Of a stretch of DNA of 64,000 nucleotides, positions 23,424 to 31,139 are shown piece by piece. Origin of the DNA: Planctomycetota bacterium (GTDB lineage Bacteria > Planctomycetota > UBA8742 > UBA2392). Below the pieces are notes generated by a model, which was not told where the DNA came from, searched no databases, and saw only the letters and a list, made by a program, of their open reading frames with translations. A program made the translations under genes and the position numbers. Position 1 is the first letter of the stretch. Every line of letters starts with the position of its first letter. Where the stretch lies: assembly GCA_019912315.1 (NCBI GenBank), contig JAIOJA010000037.1, positions 62,001-126,000 of the forward strand, in the 5' to 3' direction.

Positions 23424-24755
23424 ATGAACGAAGAATTCCACTACAAGAACGGCGAGCTTTACTGCGAAGACGTGCCTGTGCAGCAGATCGCAGCCAAGGC
23501 CGGCACGCCGGTTTACATCTACAGTCAGAACCACTTCCTGAAACAGCACGAGTCGATCGTGCAGGCCTTCAAGAACGTCGAGCCCCTGGTCTGCTACAGC
23601 GTCAAATCCAACAGCAACCTGGGCATCCTGCGCGCGATGGCGCTTGCGGGCTCGGGCTTTGATGCGGTCAGTAAGGGCGAGATCTACCGCGCACTGCGCG
23701 CCGGGGCCGAGCCGAACAAGATCGTCTTCGCCGGCGTGGGCAAGACGCCGGATGAAATCGACTACGCCCTCGAGCAGGGCATACTCATGTTTAATGTCGA
23801 GAGCGAAGCCGAGCTCGACACCATCAGCAAGGTCGCGGCGAAGCGCAAAACCGAGGCGCCGATCGCCCTGCGGATTAACCCGGACGTCGATCCGAAGACA
23901 CACAAGTACATCAGCACCGGCAAGCGCGAGAACAAGTTCGGCATTGACCTGTCACGCGCAGAAGCCTGCGCCAAGCGCATCAAGGAATTGAAGAACCTGC
24001 GCCTGCGTGGCCTGCATATTCATATCGGCAGCCAGATCACCCAGGACGACCGCCACGCGGAAGCGATCGACAAGGTCACGCCGTTCATCAAGAAGCTCAA
24101 AGAGCAGGATTTCCCGCTCGAGTTCCTGAACGTCGGCGGCGGATACGGCATCAGCTACCACCCGGGCGAGGGGCTGCCCATCAACGATTTTGCCACCAAG
24201 ATGGTCCCCAAGATCAAGGCGCTCGGTTTAAAAATGCTCTGCGAGCCGGGGCGTTTCATCAGCGGCAACGGCGGCATACTTGTCACCCAGGTGATCTACG
24301 ACAAGCCGAGCGGCGACAAGAACTTCCTGATCGTCGACGCTGCCATGAACGACCTGCTGCGCCCCAGCATCTACCAGGCTTACCACCTGACCTGGCCGGT
24401 CAAACACAAAGGCCTGGCCGACGGCGCGGCCTTGGGTGACAACTCGCTCCTTGAAAAGGAAGAAGCGATCAAGGACGGCACGACCTACGACGTGGTCGGC
24501 CCGATCTGCGAATCCGGCGACTACTTCGCGCTAGGCCGCAAGCTGCCCACCATGAATGACGGCGAGCTGCTGGCCGTGTTCAGTTGCGGCGCATACGGCA
24601 TGGCCATGGCCAGCAACTACAACACGCGCGGGCGACCGGCCGAAGTGATTGTCGATGGCGACAACTACTGGGTCGCGCGCGAGCGTGAAACCATCGAGGA
24701 CCAGATCCGTGGCGAGCGCCTCACCCCACGCGAGCTCAACCAAGCGAAGGCTTGA
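23424..24755 (+). CDS. lysA: Diaminopimelate decarboxylase
   Basis: LysA decarboxylates meso-diaminopimelate to L-lysine, the last lysine step. The 443-residue fold-type III PLP enzyme has the Schiff-base lysine K61 in CYSVKSNSN, the phosphate-binding GGGYGISYHPGE, CEPGRFISGNGG and the C-terminal catalytic cysteine region ICESGDYF. It closes with GAYGMAMASNYNTRGRPAEV, as is usual. The ATG at 23424 follows GAAGAGGA. A downstream zinc-protein gene begins close behind and may be coupled. dapL at 5165 is the other lysine-pathway gene in the window. Confidence 0.96.
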   Translation: MNEEFHYKNGELYCEDVPVQQIAAKAGTPVYIYSQNHFLKQHESIVQAFKNVEPLVCYSVKSNSNLGILRAMALAGSGFDAVSKGEIYRALRAGAEPNKIVFAGVGKTPDEIDYALEQGILMFNVESEAELDTISKVAAKRKTEAPIALRINPDVDPKTHKYISTGKRENKFGIDLSRAEACAKRIKELKNLRLRGLHIHIGSQITQDDRHAEAIDKVTPFIKKLKEQDFPLEFLNVGGGYGISYHPGEGLPINDFATKMVPKIKALGLKMLCEPGRFISGNGGILVTQVIYDKPSGDKNFLIVDAAMNDLLRPSIYQAYHLTWPVKHKGLADGAALGDNSLLEKEEAIKDGTTYDVVGPICESGDYFALGRKLPTMNDGELLAVFSCGAYGMAMASNYNTRGRPAEVIVDGDNYWVARERETIEDQIRGERLTPRELNQAKA

Positions 24756-24768
24756 CCCCGTCGCGCTG

Positions 24769-25512
24769 GTGATCGGCCTGACCGCCCCCGACACGGGGCT
24801 GTCGCGCCGGGGCATGTCAGCGCTGCATCGTCTGCGCATGCTGCAGCTGCGAGCTGTGGCCCAGTCCCGGGGCGCTTTCGTCAAGATTGAGCCGCGTGAC
24901 AGGCCGCCGGTTCTCGACTTCGGCAGCATCGGGCGCGATTCACCCCTGACTCACGATTACCATAGCTTGGTCCTGTTGGATCTAATCACCGACTTCCCGG
25001 AACGCGGGGCGGAGCTGCGCGCATTGCTGCAAGCTCGGCGCGCCGGGCTTGACGTGTCAAATCTGGCGGAAGCTCTCTGGCGCGACGACGGCGGAGAAGC
25101 GATCGCAGCCGCTGCGAAGCAGCACAAGCTGGATCTGCACCTGCTGGCCGGCACACTCTGGGTTGCGCTCAAGCCGTTGTACGAGGGCGTTGCGGCCGCC
25201 TTCACGCGCCATGTCAAGCCGGAGGCAGGCTGCGAGGATTGCCCCGTCTGCGGCGGACCGGCCTGGGCTCGCTGCGGCGATCGACTTCGCTGCGCCGTGT
25301 GCGAAACCATGTGGCACTGTGATACATCGCAACGCGGCTATCGCGTCGCCGAAGGGCCCCAGGCGCGCGGTGTAAACCGGCTCTATGACGCCGTTTCCGG
25401 GCAGCGCCTTGTCGATATTGAAGATGCACTGATTGAACACGCATTCGATTCCGGTCCCCTGACCGAACTTTTGCAGTTGCTGGAGAGCCCGGTTTCATCC
25501 GCAAATGGTTGA
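24769..25512 (+). CDS. FdhE-like zinc-ribbon protein
   Basis: About 247 residues; the GTG at 24769, 13 nt after lysA, is the likeliest start, with ATG 24814 as alternative. The N-terminal two-thirds are helical, and the C-terminus has a zinc-ribbon-like pair, CPVC (158/161) and CAVC (175/178), in GCEDCPVCGGPAWARCGDRLRCAVCETMWHC order. This arrangement resembles the rubredoxin-like domain of FdhE, a formate dehydrogenase maturation factor. No formate dehydrogenase gene is in the window, so the true partner is unknown. Family assignment is tentative. Confidence 0.5.
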   Translation: MIGLTAPDTGLSRRGMSALHRLRMLQLRAVAQSRGAFVKIEPRDRPPVLDFGSIGRDSPLTHDYHSLVLLDLITDFPERGAELRALLQARRAGLDVSNLAEALWRDDGGEAIAAAAKQHKLDLHLLAGTLWVALKPLYEGVAAAFTRHVKPEAGCEDCPVCGGPAWARCGDRLRCAVCETMWHCDTSQRGYRVAEGPQARGVNRLYDAVSGQRLVDIEDALIEHAFDSGPLTELLQLLESPVSSANG

Positions 25513-25530
25513 ATAGGAGGCTTTCGGGGC

Positions 25531-25563
25531 ATGACAGCGCATGCTGAAGCCAGTCGAATTTGA
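25531..25563 (+). other. Possible overlapping leader peptide ORF before lnt
   Basis: ATG 25531 opens a 10-codon frame (MTAHAEASRI, stop 25561-25563) positioned 10 nt after a strong AGGAGG. It overlaps the lnt ATG out of frame. No in-frame upstream start for lnt exists because a TGA lies at 25532-25534. Confidence 0.35.
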
Positions 25564-27418
25564 AGCAGTCAAGAAGGGCGCCCGCTGGAAGGTCTGGGCG
25601 CTGGTGCTGTCGTCCGGCGTGCTGATGACTCTGTCGCAGCCGCCCTTCGACGTGCCGGGGCTCGGGCTGATCATGCTGGCTCCGCTTTTCATTGTTCTTC
25701 CGCATATGCGCGCGCGCGGAGCAATGTTGGCGGGTTTCATCGTCGGGATGCTCTACTTCTGGATCGACATGTGGTGGCTCGGGCAGATGGTCACGGACCC
25801 GGACAGCGAGTGGATCGTATTCGCCATGTTCGCATTTGTCGCAACCGCCATGGCGGTCTACTACGGCGTATGCGCCATGGTGATCCGCTGGCTGCTGACG
25901 CGCCGCGCGAAGCACGCGGTATGGCTTGTCCCGCTGGTGTGGCTGGGCTTCGAGTTCATTCACGAATTCAATACGCCGGCGCCCTACCCCTGGATGCCGA
26001 TCGGCGTGTCCATCACTGAGTTCACGTGGTTCATCCAGACGGCCGACATCTGGGGGACATACGGGCTGAGCGCGGCGCTTGCGTTCACGTCGCTGGGCGT
26101 CGCTTCTCTTGTTCGACTCGATGGCGAAGAGGCAAAGTTCAAGCTCGTGCGCACGCCGTTCCGCCGCTACGTGCTGCCCGGCGCGGCGCTGTTGTTTGTC
26201 GGCGCGAGTTGCGTGTATGGCGCGATCCGCGTCGCGCAGATCGAAGCTTCTGAAGTCGATGACGGACCCGTCATCGCCGGCGTACAGGCGAACCTCTCAC
26301 AGGAAGTGAAAGTACGGAACGATCCATTGCGCCTGCCAACCTCGTACCGGGATCACCTCGACCTCTCGCGGCAGGCCGCGGACGACGGCGCTGAGCTGAT
26401 TCTGTGGGCCGAGACGATGGTGTTTTACGGCGCTTCGCGTGACGGCCTGACGCGGGGCAACGAGGAGAACTCAGCGAAGTTGTTCGTTGACGGCGTCCCG
26501 CGCGAGGAGCTTCTGGGCGGCAGCGTCAAACTGCCCGACGGCACACGCCACATGGTGTCGTACATCGAGAACCTGCGCGCGATGGCCGCGTACGATTTCC
26601 GCACGCCGATGCTGGTGGGGGTTCTGACGGACATCCCCGACGACGAGCGCACCGAGGACTGGAAGCGCGACACCTACGACCTGCGGAAATACAACACGGC
26701 GATGATGATCGACGCGCAGGGGCGGGTCGCAGCCACGTACGACAAACGCTATCTGGTGCCGGGCGGCGAGTACATTCCGCTTGAAGACGTCGGCTTTATT
26801 CGCGAAGTCATTATCGGCTACGCCGAGGGTTTGCAGGGCTACGCCAGTCGCGTCGAGCGCGGCAAACGTGAAACTCTTTTTCGCCTGCCCAGCAAGTCCG
26901 AGCGTTTGCAGGGGCGTGACTGGGCGTTCACGAGCAGCATCTGCTACGAGTATGCCTGGCCCGGTTGCTACGTCGAGTTGCACGAGAAACCGGACCGCTA
27001 CCCGGACTTCCACGTCAACATCAGCAACGAGGGCTGGTTCAACCAGAGCGCCGAGCTTGACCAGGCGGTTGACTACCTGCGCCTGCGGGCGATTGAGTCG
27101 CGCGTGCCGATTGTGCGCGGAACAAACACGGGCGTCACTTGCACCATCGACGCGACCGGGCGCGTGCGCGACAGGCTGGTGGTTGACGGCAAAGACCGCG
27201 AAGTGGCCGGGCTGCTGCTGATGAAGCCGCCGGTGCTGGAGTCCCCGAAGCCGACGCTGTTTGTTTCGATGGTCGGTCGCGGGCTGGGCTACCTGTCATT
27301 GGTTGTCATTCTGGGCATAATACCGTTGATGATCACCGGGCGCGCGCAGCTTTACTGGCGGCGTCGCAGGGCGAAGGTGGCTGAGATCAGGCAGACGAAG
27401 AAGATCGAGAAAGAATGA
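25541..27418 (+). CDS. lnt: Apolipoprotein N-acyltransferase
   Basis: Lnt transfers a fatty acid from phospholipid to the N-terminal cysteine of lipoproteins at the periplasmic face of the inner membrane. The 625-residue protein has N-terminal membrane helices including the conserved LSQPPFDVPGLGLIMLAPLF, a nitrilase-like periplasmic domain with the triad E291 (LILWAETM), K402 (TYDKRYLVPGGEYIP) and C468 (SSICYEYAWP), and a C-terminal helix. It is longer than E. coli Lnt (512). The ATG at 25541 lies 20 nt from the AGGAGG at 25515-25520, which is better placed for an overlapping 10-codon ORF. Confidence 0.94.
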   Translation: MLKPVEFEAVKKGARWKVWALVLSSGVLMTLSQPPFDVPGLGLIMLAPLFIVLPHMRARGAMLAGFIVGMLYFWIDMWWLGQMVTDPDSEWIVFAMFAFVATAMAVYYGVCAMVIRWLLTRRAKHAVWLVPLVWLGFEFIHEFNTPAPYPWMPIGVSITEFTWFIQTADIWGTYGLSAALAFTSLGVASLVRLDGEEAKFKLVRTPFRRYVLPGAALLFVGASCVYGAIRVAQIEASEVDDGPVIAGVQANLSQEVKVRNDPLRLPTSYRDHLDLSRQAADDGAELILWAETMVFYGASRDGLTRGNEENSAKLFVDGVPREELLGGSVKLPDGTRHMVSYIENLRAMAAYDFRTPMLVGVLTDIPDDERTEDWKRDTYDLRKYNTAMMIDAQGRVAATYDKRYLVPGGEYIPLEDVGFIREVIIGYAEGLQGYASRVERGKRETLFRLPSKSERLQGRDWAFTSSICYEYAWPGCYVELHEKPDRYPDFHVNISNEGWFNQSAELDQAVDYLRLRAIESRVPIVRGTNTGVTCTIDATGRVRDRLVVDGKDREVAGLLLMKPPVLESPKPTLFVSMVGRGLGYLSLVVILGIIPLMITGRAQLYWRRRRAKVAEIRQTKKIEKE

Positions 27419-28668
27419 GCCGCGTGTTTTCAGGGTTGTGCATGGTCGCCGTCGCCGCGCTTTTGGCGTGGGGCGCCATCGTCGCCCAGGATGACCCGAT
27501 CCTTGAGCCCCGTGACGCGCCCGTCGCCTACGAGCGCGTCGAGGCGGTGCTGCCCTATCTATCGTCTTCGGTGCCGGAGCTGCGCCTGAAGTCGGAAGAC
27601 GTCGTTGAAAAGGCCGCCGTTGCGCACTTTGACAAGCTTGTTGAAGCTCTGCCCGCACAACCGCGCGCCGGGCGCGAAGTGCTGCTGCGCATCCTCGCGA
27701 ATACGTCGCACGATGGCCGGGTAAAATTGTGCCTGGACACTCTCTGCCGTCGCGATGCCAGACGCGCGGAGCGCACCATCGCGGCCAGGGCGCTGCGCAA
27801 CAGTGACGGCGACCGCCTGCTTGAGTTGATCGAAAGCCGCCTGAAGCTGCCGGAACTCGATACCTACCAGCGCGCCCAGTGTTGCGCCCTGTTGGGCACG
27901 CTGTCGAGCGCGCGGGCGCAAGGCGTGGCCGAGGAAGAACTGGCGAACGCGCAAGGCGGGCTGATCGCCTTCGCGGCCGAAGACGCCCTGCTGCGGTCAA
28001 CCATCGCGACGGCCTTTGCCCAGCCCGCCTGGGGCCGCTACCAGGCCCGCCACCTGAACGCGCCCACGGTCACTTTGCGCGATTTGCAGGAGGCACTGGA
28101 CAAGCTTGCGCTGCCACGCGCCGCTGACCGGGCCATGGCGGAGCTACGCCTCGCCGACATGATCGGTGAAGACACGCGCGTGTACCTGGCCCTGGCGCGC
28201 AGCCCGTGGCTTGAGCGTTCGAGCTTTGCGCTCAAGCAGCTCGTGAAGCAGCAGCGCCCGGAGCTTCAGCTTGCGGTGCAGGCGGTGATGCTCGACCAGG
28301 TGATGACCGGTGAGCAGACGATCGCACTGATGGCAATGGATGTCGCGATTGCCGGTGCGCCGCCCACGGATGCCGAGATGGAAACTCTGCGCCCCGTGAT
28401 GTCCGTGGACTCGGAGGCCCGTCTTGAAGCGATTCTTGAGAGCATGGGCAGCGACAGCAACCTTGCCGCCTTGCGCGAGAGCGACCGGCGACTGGAAGCC
28501 CGGCTGCGCCCCCTGCTGCTTCGACGCGGCGCCTTTGACGATGAAGTCCGCGCGCTGATGCAGGAGCTGCAGGGCGTGAAGCGGCGCCTCGAACAGGTCG
28601 AGGGGTTGTGGGAAGGCGGCTGGCGCCGCGAGTTCCAGACCGAAATCCTCGGCACGTCGGGCGGATAA
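27415..28668 (+). CDS. Exported alpha-helical repeat protein
   Basis: A 417-residue protein starting at an ATGA overlap with lnt, so translationally coupled. The N-terminus MSRVFSGLCMVAVAALLAWGAIVAQ is a signal peptide or anchor. The rest is a run of amphipathic helices reminiscent of HEAT-like repeats (for example REVLLRILANTSHDGRVKLC), ending in a coiled-coil-like segment LMQELQGVKRRLEQVEGLWE. I recognise no named family. Coupling to lnt suggests an envelope role, but that is only inference. Confidence 0.6.
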   Translation: MSRVFSGLCMVAVAALLAWGAIVAQDDPILEPRDAPVAYERVEAVLPYLSSSVPELRLKSEDVVEKAAVAHFDKLVEALPAQPRAGREVLLRILANTSHDGRVKLCLDTLCRRDARRAERTIAARALRNSDGDRLLELIESRLKLPELDTYQRAQCCALLGTLSSARAQGVAEEELANAQGGLIAFAAEDALLRSTIATAFAQPAWGRYQARHLNAPTVTLRDLQEALDKLALPRAADRAMAELRLADMIGEDTRVYLALARSPWLERSSFALKQLVKQQRPELQLAVQAVMLDQVMTGEQTIALMAMDVAIAGAPPTDAEMETLRPVMSVDSEARLEAILESMGSDSNLAALRESDRRLEARLRPLLLRRGAFDDEVRALMQELQGVKRRLEQVEGLWEGGWRREFQTEILGTSGG

Positions 28669-28671
28669 ACC

Positions 28672-29853
28672 ATGAGCGACCTTCCCCGCTACGGCGTACC
28701 GGACGGCGATGCCGAGAAGCGCGCCTATGCGGCCATCGTCGCCGAGGCCTTTGCCGGCGAGTTTGAAACCTTCAACGCGTGGGTGCACGACTTCGGCGCT
28801 GACGTGCGCGTTCTGCGGGATGCCGGCGTCCTCGGCGGGCTTGTCATCTACCGCATGGGCCAGTTTTTTGGCGGCGTCAGCGTGCCCGCCTGGGGGATCG
28901 CCGGCGTCGGCGTGCGCCCCGAGTTGCGCGCCAAGGGCTTCGCGCATGAGCTGATGCTGGCCAACCTGCGCGAATGCCATGACCACGGCCCGCCGATCAG
29001 CACGTTGTATCCGGCCGCACCCAAACTGTACCGCAATCTGGGCTGGGAGTTCTCCGGCTCGCGCACGGCCATCGGCGCGAACCTGCACGAGCTTGCGTTG
29101 CGGGACCACGGGCTGACACTTCGCCCGGGGACGCCGAAAGACGACGACATTCTGGGGGCCCTGTACAGTCGGAGCCATCAGTATGAAAACGGCTGCCTTG
29201 ACCGCAGTGACCGGATATGGGGGCGTGTGCGTCGCGTGCCGGTTGATACGCCGCTGTTCTGTTACATCGCGGAGCGCGACGGCGTGCCCGAAGGCTACAC
29301 CCTGTATACTCAGAAGCGCGCGACGCCGAACAGCTTTCGCTATGACATGCTGGTGCGCGATTTTGTGGCGACGACTCCCGCGGCGGCTGGCGCGTTGATC
29401 GCGCATTTCGCGCGCAACCGCAGCGTCGCGAACCGTGTGCAGCTATACGTCGCGCCGGACGCGCCGGTGCTGATTGAGCTGCTTCGAACGCAGGAAGTTG
29501 CCGTCGAGCAACGAATGCACTGGATGCTGCGCATCGTGCGCGTCAAAGACGCCCTTGAGGGGCGCGGCTATAACAGGCACGTCCGTGCCGACGCGGCCAT
29601 CAGCGTGATTGACGAAGCGCTGCCCGACAACAGCGGCGCCTGGACACTGTCACTGTCTGACGGGCACATGACCGTCCGGCGCGGCGGCCAGGGGCCAGGC
29701 CTGGATATCCGCGGGCTCGCGGCCATGTATAGCGGCAGCATGGGGCCGCCGCAGTTGCGTGCCGCCGGGCTGCTTGCCGGTGACGACGCCCACGACTCTG
29801 CGCTGGCAGCCATGTTCGCGGGAACGACGCCATGGATGCCCGACTATTTCTAA
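28672..29853 (+). CDS. Eis-like GNAT acetyltransferase with SCP2-type C-terminus
   Basis: The 393-residue protein starts 3 nt after the preceding stop. Its N-terminal GNAT domain has the acetyl-CoA-binding core IAGVGVRPELRAKGFAHELM and LYPAAPKLYRNLGWEFSGSR. A second GNAT-like region follows, and then a sterol-carrier-type C-terminal domain (SLSDGHMTVRRGGQGPGLDI). This three-part layout is that of Eis-type N-acetyltransferases, which acetylate lysines or aminoglycosides. The natural substrate here is unknown. Confidence 0.82.
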   Translation: MSDLPRYGVPDGDAEKRAYAAIVAEAFAGEFETFNAWVHDFGADVRVLRDAGVLGGLVIYRMGQFFGGVSVPAWGIAGVGVRPELRAKGFAHELMLANLRECHDHGPPISTLYPAAPKLYRNLGWEFSGSRTAIGANLHELALRDHGLTLRPGTPKDDDILGALYSRSHQYENGCLDRSDRIWGRVRRVPVDTPLFCYIAERDGVPEGYTLYTQKRATPNSFRYDMLVRDFVATTPAAAGALIAHFARNRSVANRVQLYVAPDAPVLIELLRTQEVAVEQRMHWMLRIVRVKDALEGRGYNRHVRADAAISVIDEALPDNSGAWTLSLSDGHMTVRRGGQGPGLDIRGLAAMYSGSMGPPQLRAAGLLAGDDAHDSALAAMFAGTTPWMPDYF

Positions 29854-29867
29854 GTGCTTGAAATGCG

Positions 29868-31115
29868 TCAGACTTCCATCAGCATTCGCATCGGGGACTC
29901 GATGCATTCCTTGACGCGCTTCAGGAATGTCACAGCCTCGCGCCCATCAACGATGCGGTGATCGTAGCTCAGGGCGAGGTACATCACCGGCCGGACCTTG
30001 ACTTCGCCGTCAACCACAACAGCGCGCTCAACGATGTTGTGCATGCCCAGGATGCCCGACTGCGGCGGGTTCAGAATCGGCGTGCTGAGCATACTGCCGT
30101 AAACGCCGCCGTTGCTGATCGTGAACGTGCCGCCCTGCATTTCGTCGGGGGTGATCTGGTTGGCCTGCGCGCGTCGCCCGAAGTCGTTGATGGTCTGCTC
30201 GATTTCGGCGAAGCTAAGGCGCTCGGCGTTGCGGATCACCGGTACGACCAACCCCTTCCCGCCGCCGACGGCCACGCCGATATCCTGGTAGTTGTGGAAG
30301 ATGATGTTGTCGCCGTCGATCTTCGCGTTTACCTGCGGTATCAGGCGAAGGGCGTCAACTGCGGCCTTCACAAAGAACGACATGAAGCCGAGCTTGATGT
30401 CGTACTTCTTCAGAAACTCGTCTTTGTACTGGCTGCGCAGCGCCATCACTGCGGACATGTCGACTTCGTTGAATGTCGTCAGGATCGCGGCCTGCTGCTG
30501 CGAGGCAACCAGGCGCTCTGCGATGCGCTTGCGAATGGTGGACATGCGCACCGCTTCCGTTTCGCGCATTCCGCCGTCATTACCCTGCTCATGGCCTTCG
30601 TCAGAGCGTGACGGGCCATCGTCCGCTTCGCCGCTTGCACGGGGTTCTTCAAGCGCTTTCTGCACGTCTTCCTTCAGTATGCGCCCGTCCTTGCCGGTGC
30701 CCTTGATGTTGGCTCCGGAAAGGTCGTGTTCTTCCATGAGGCGCCGGGCCGCGGGCATGACGACCGGGTCTTCGGCGGATTTCTGTTTGCTGGTCGGCTT
30801 CTTGGCTTTCTTTTCAGCCTTTGGCCCGGTCCCGCCTGCGGCGTGCCCCCGGGCTTTCGGCCGGGGCTCTGTCTTTCCGTTTTCGTCGATGATGGCGATG
30901 ACTTCGCCGACGGGCACCGTGTCGCCTTCTTTGAAAAGCAGCTTGCTGACGACGCCTGCGCCCGGCGCCCCAAGTTCCTGGCTGGCCTTGTCGGAATCCA
31001 CTTCGACGACAGGCTCGTCTTCCTCGACGCTGTCGCCTTCCTTCTTCATCCAGGTGCCGATGATGACTTCCTTGATGGATTCACCGACGCTGGGGATTTT
31101 CAGTTCCATTGGCAT
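29868..31115 (-). CDS. sucB: Dihydrolipoyllysine succinyltransferase (2-oxoglutarate dehydrogenase E2)
   Basis: The E2 core of the 2-oxoglutarate dehydrogenase complex transfers succinyl groups to CoA. The 415-residue protein has an N-terminal lipoyl domain with K43 in VEVDSDKASQEL, an Ala/Lys-rich linker, an E3/E1-binding domain (about 113-155, MPAARRLMEEHDLSGANIKGTG) and a catalytic domain ending SYDHRIVDGREAV, with H386 and D390 as the active pair. The start ATG 31115 is 24 nt after sucA, so it is co-transcribed. E3 (lpd) is not in the window. Confidence 0.95.
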   Translation of the reverse strand: MPMELKIPSVGESIKEVIIGTWMKKEGDSVEEDEPVVEVDSDKASQELGAPGAGVVSKLLFKEGDTVPVGEVIAIIDENGKTEPRPKARGHAAGGTGPKAEKKAKKPTSKQKSAEDPVVMPAARRLMEEHDLSGANIKGTGKDGRILKEDVQKALEEPRASGEADDGPSRSDEGHEQGNDGGMRETEAVRMSTIRKRIAERLVASQQQAAILTTFNEVDMSAVMALRSQYKDEFLKKYDIKLGFMSFFVKAAVDALRLIPQVNAKIDGDNIIFHNYQDIGVAVGGGKGLVVPVIRNAERLSFAEIEQTINDFGRRAQANQITPDEMQGGTFTISNGGVYGSMLSTPILNPPQSGILGMHNIVERAVVVDGEVKVRPVMYLALSYDHRIVDGREAVTFLKRVKECIESPMRMLMEV

Positions 31116-31139
31116 TTGTTTGTCCCGTGTGGACCGAAC

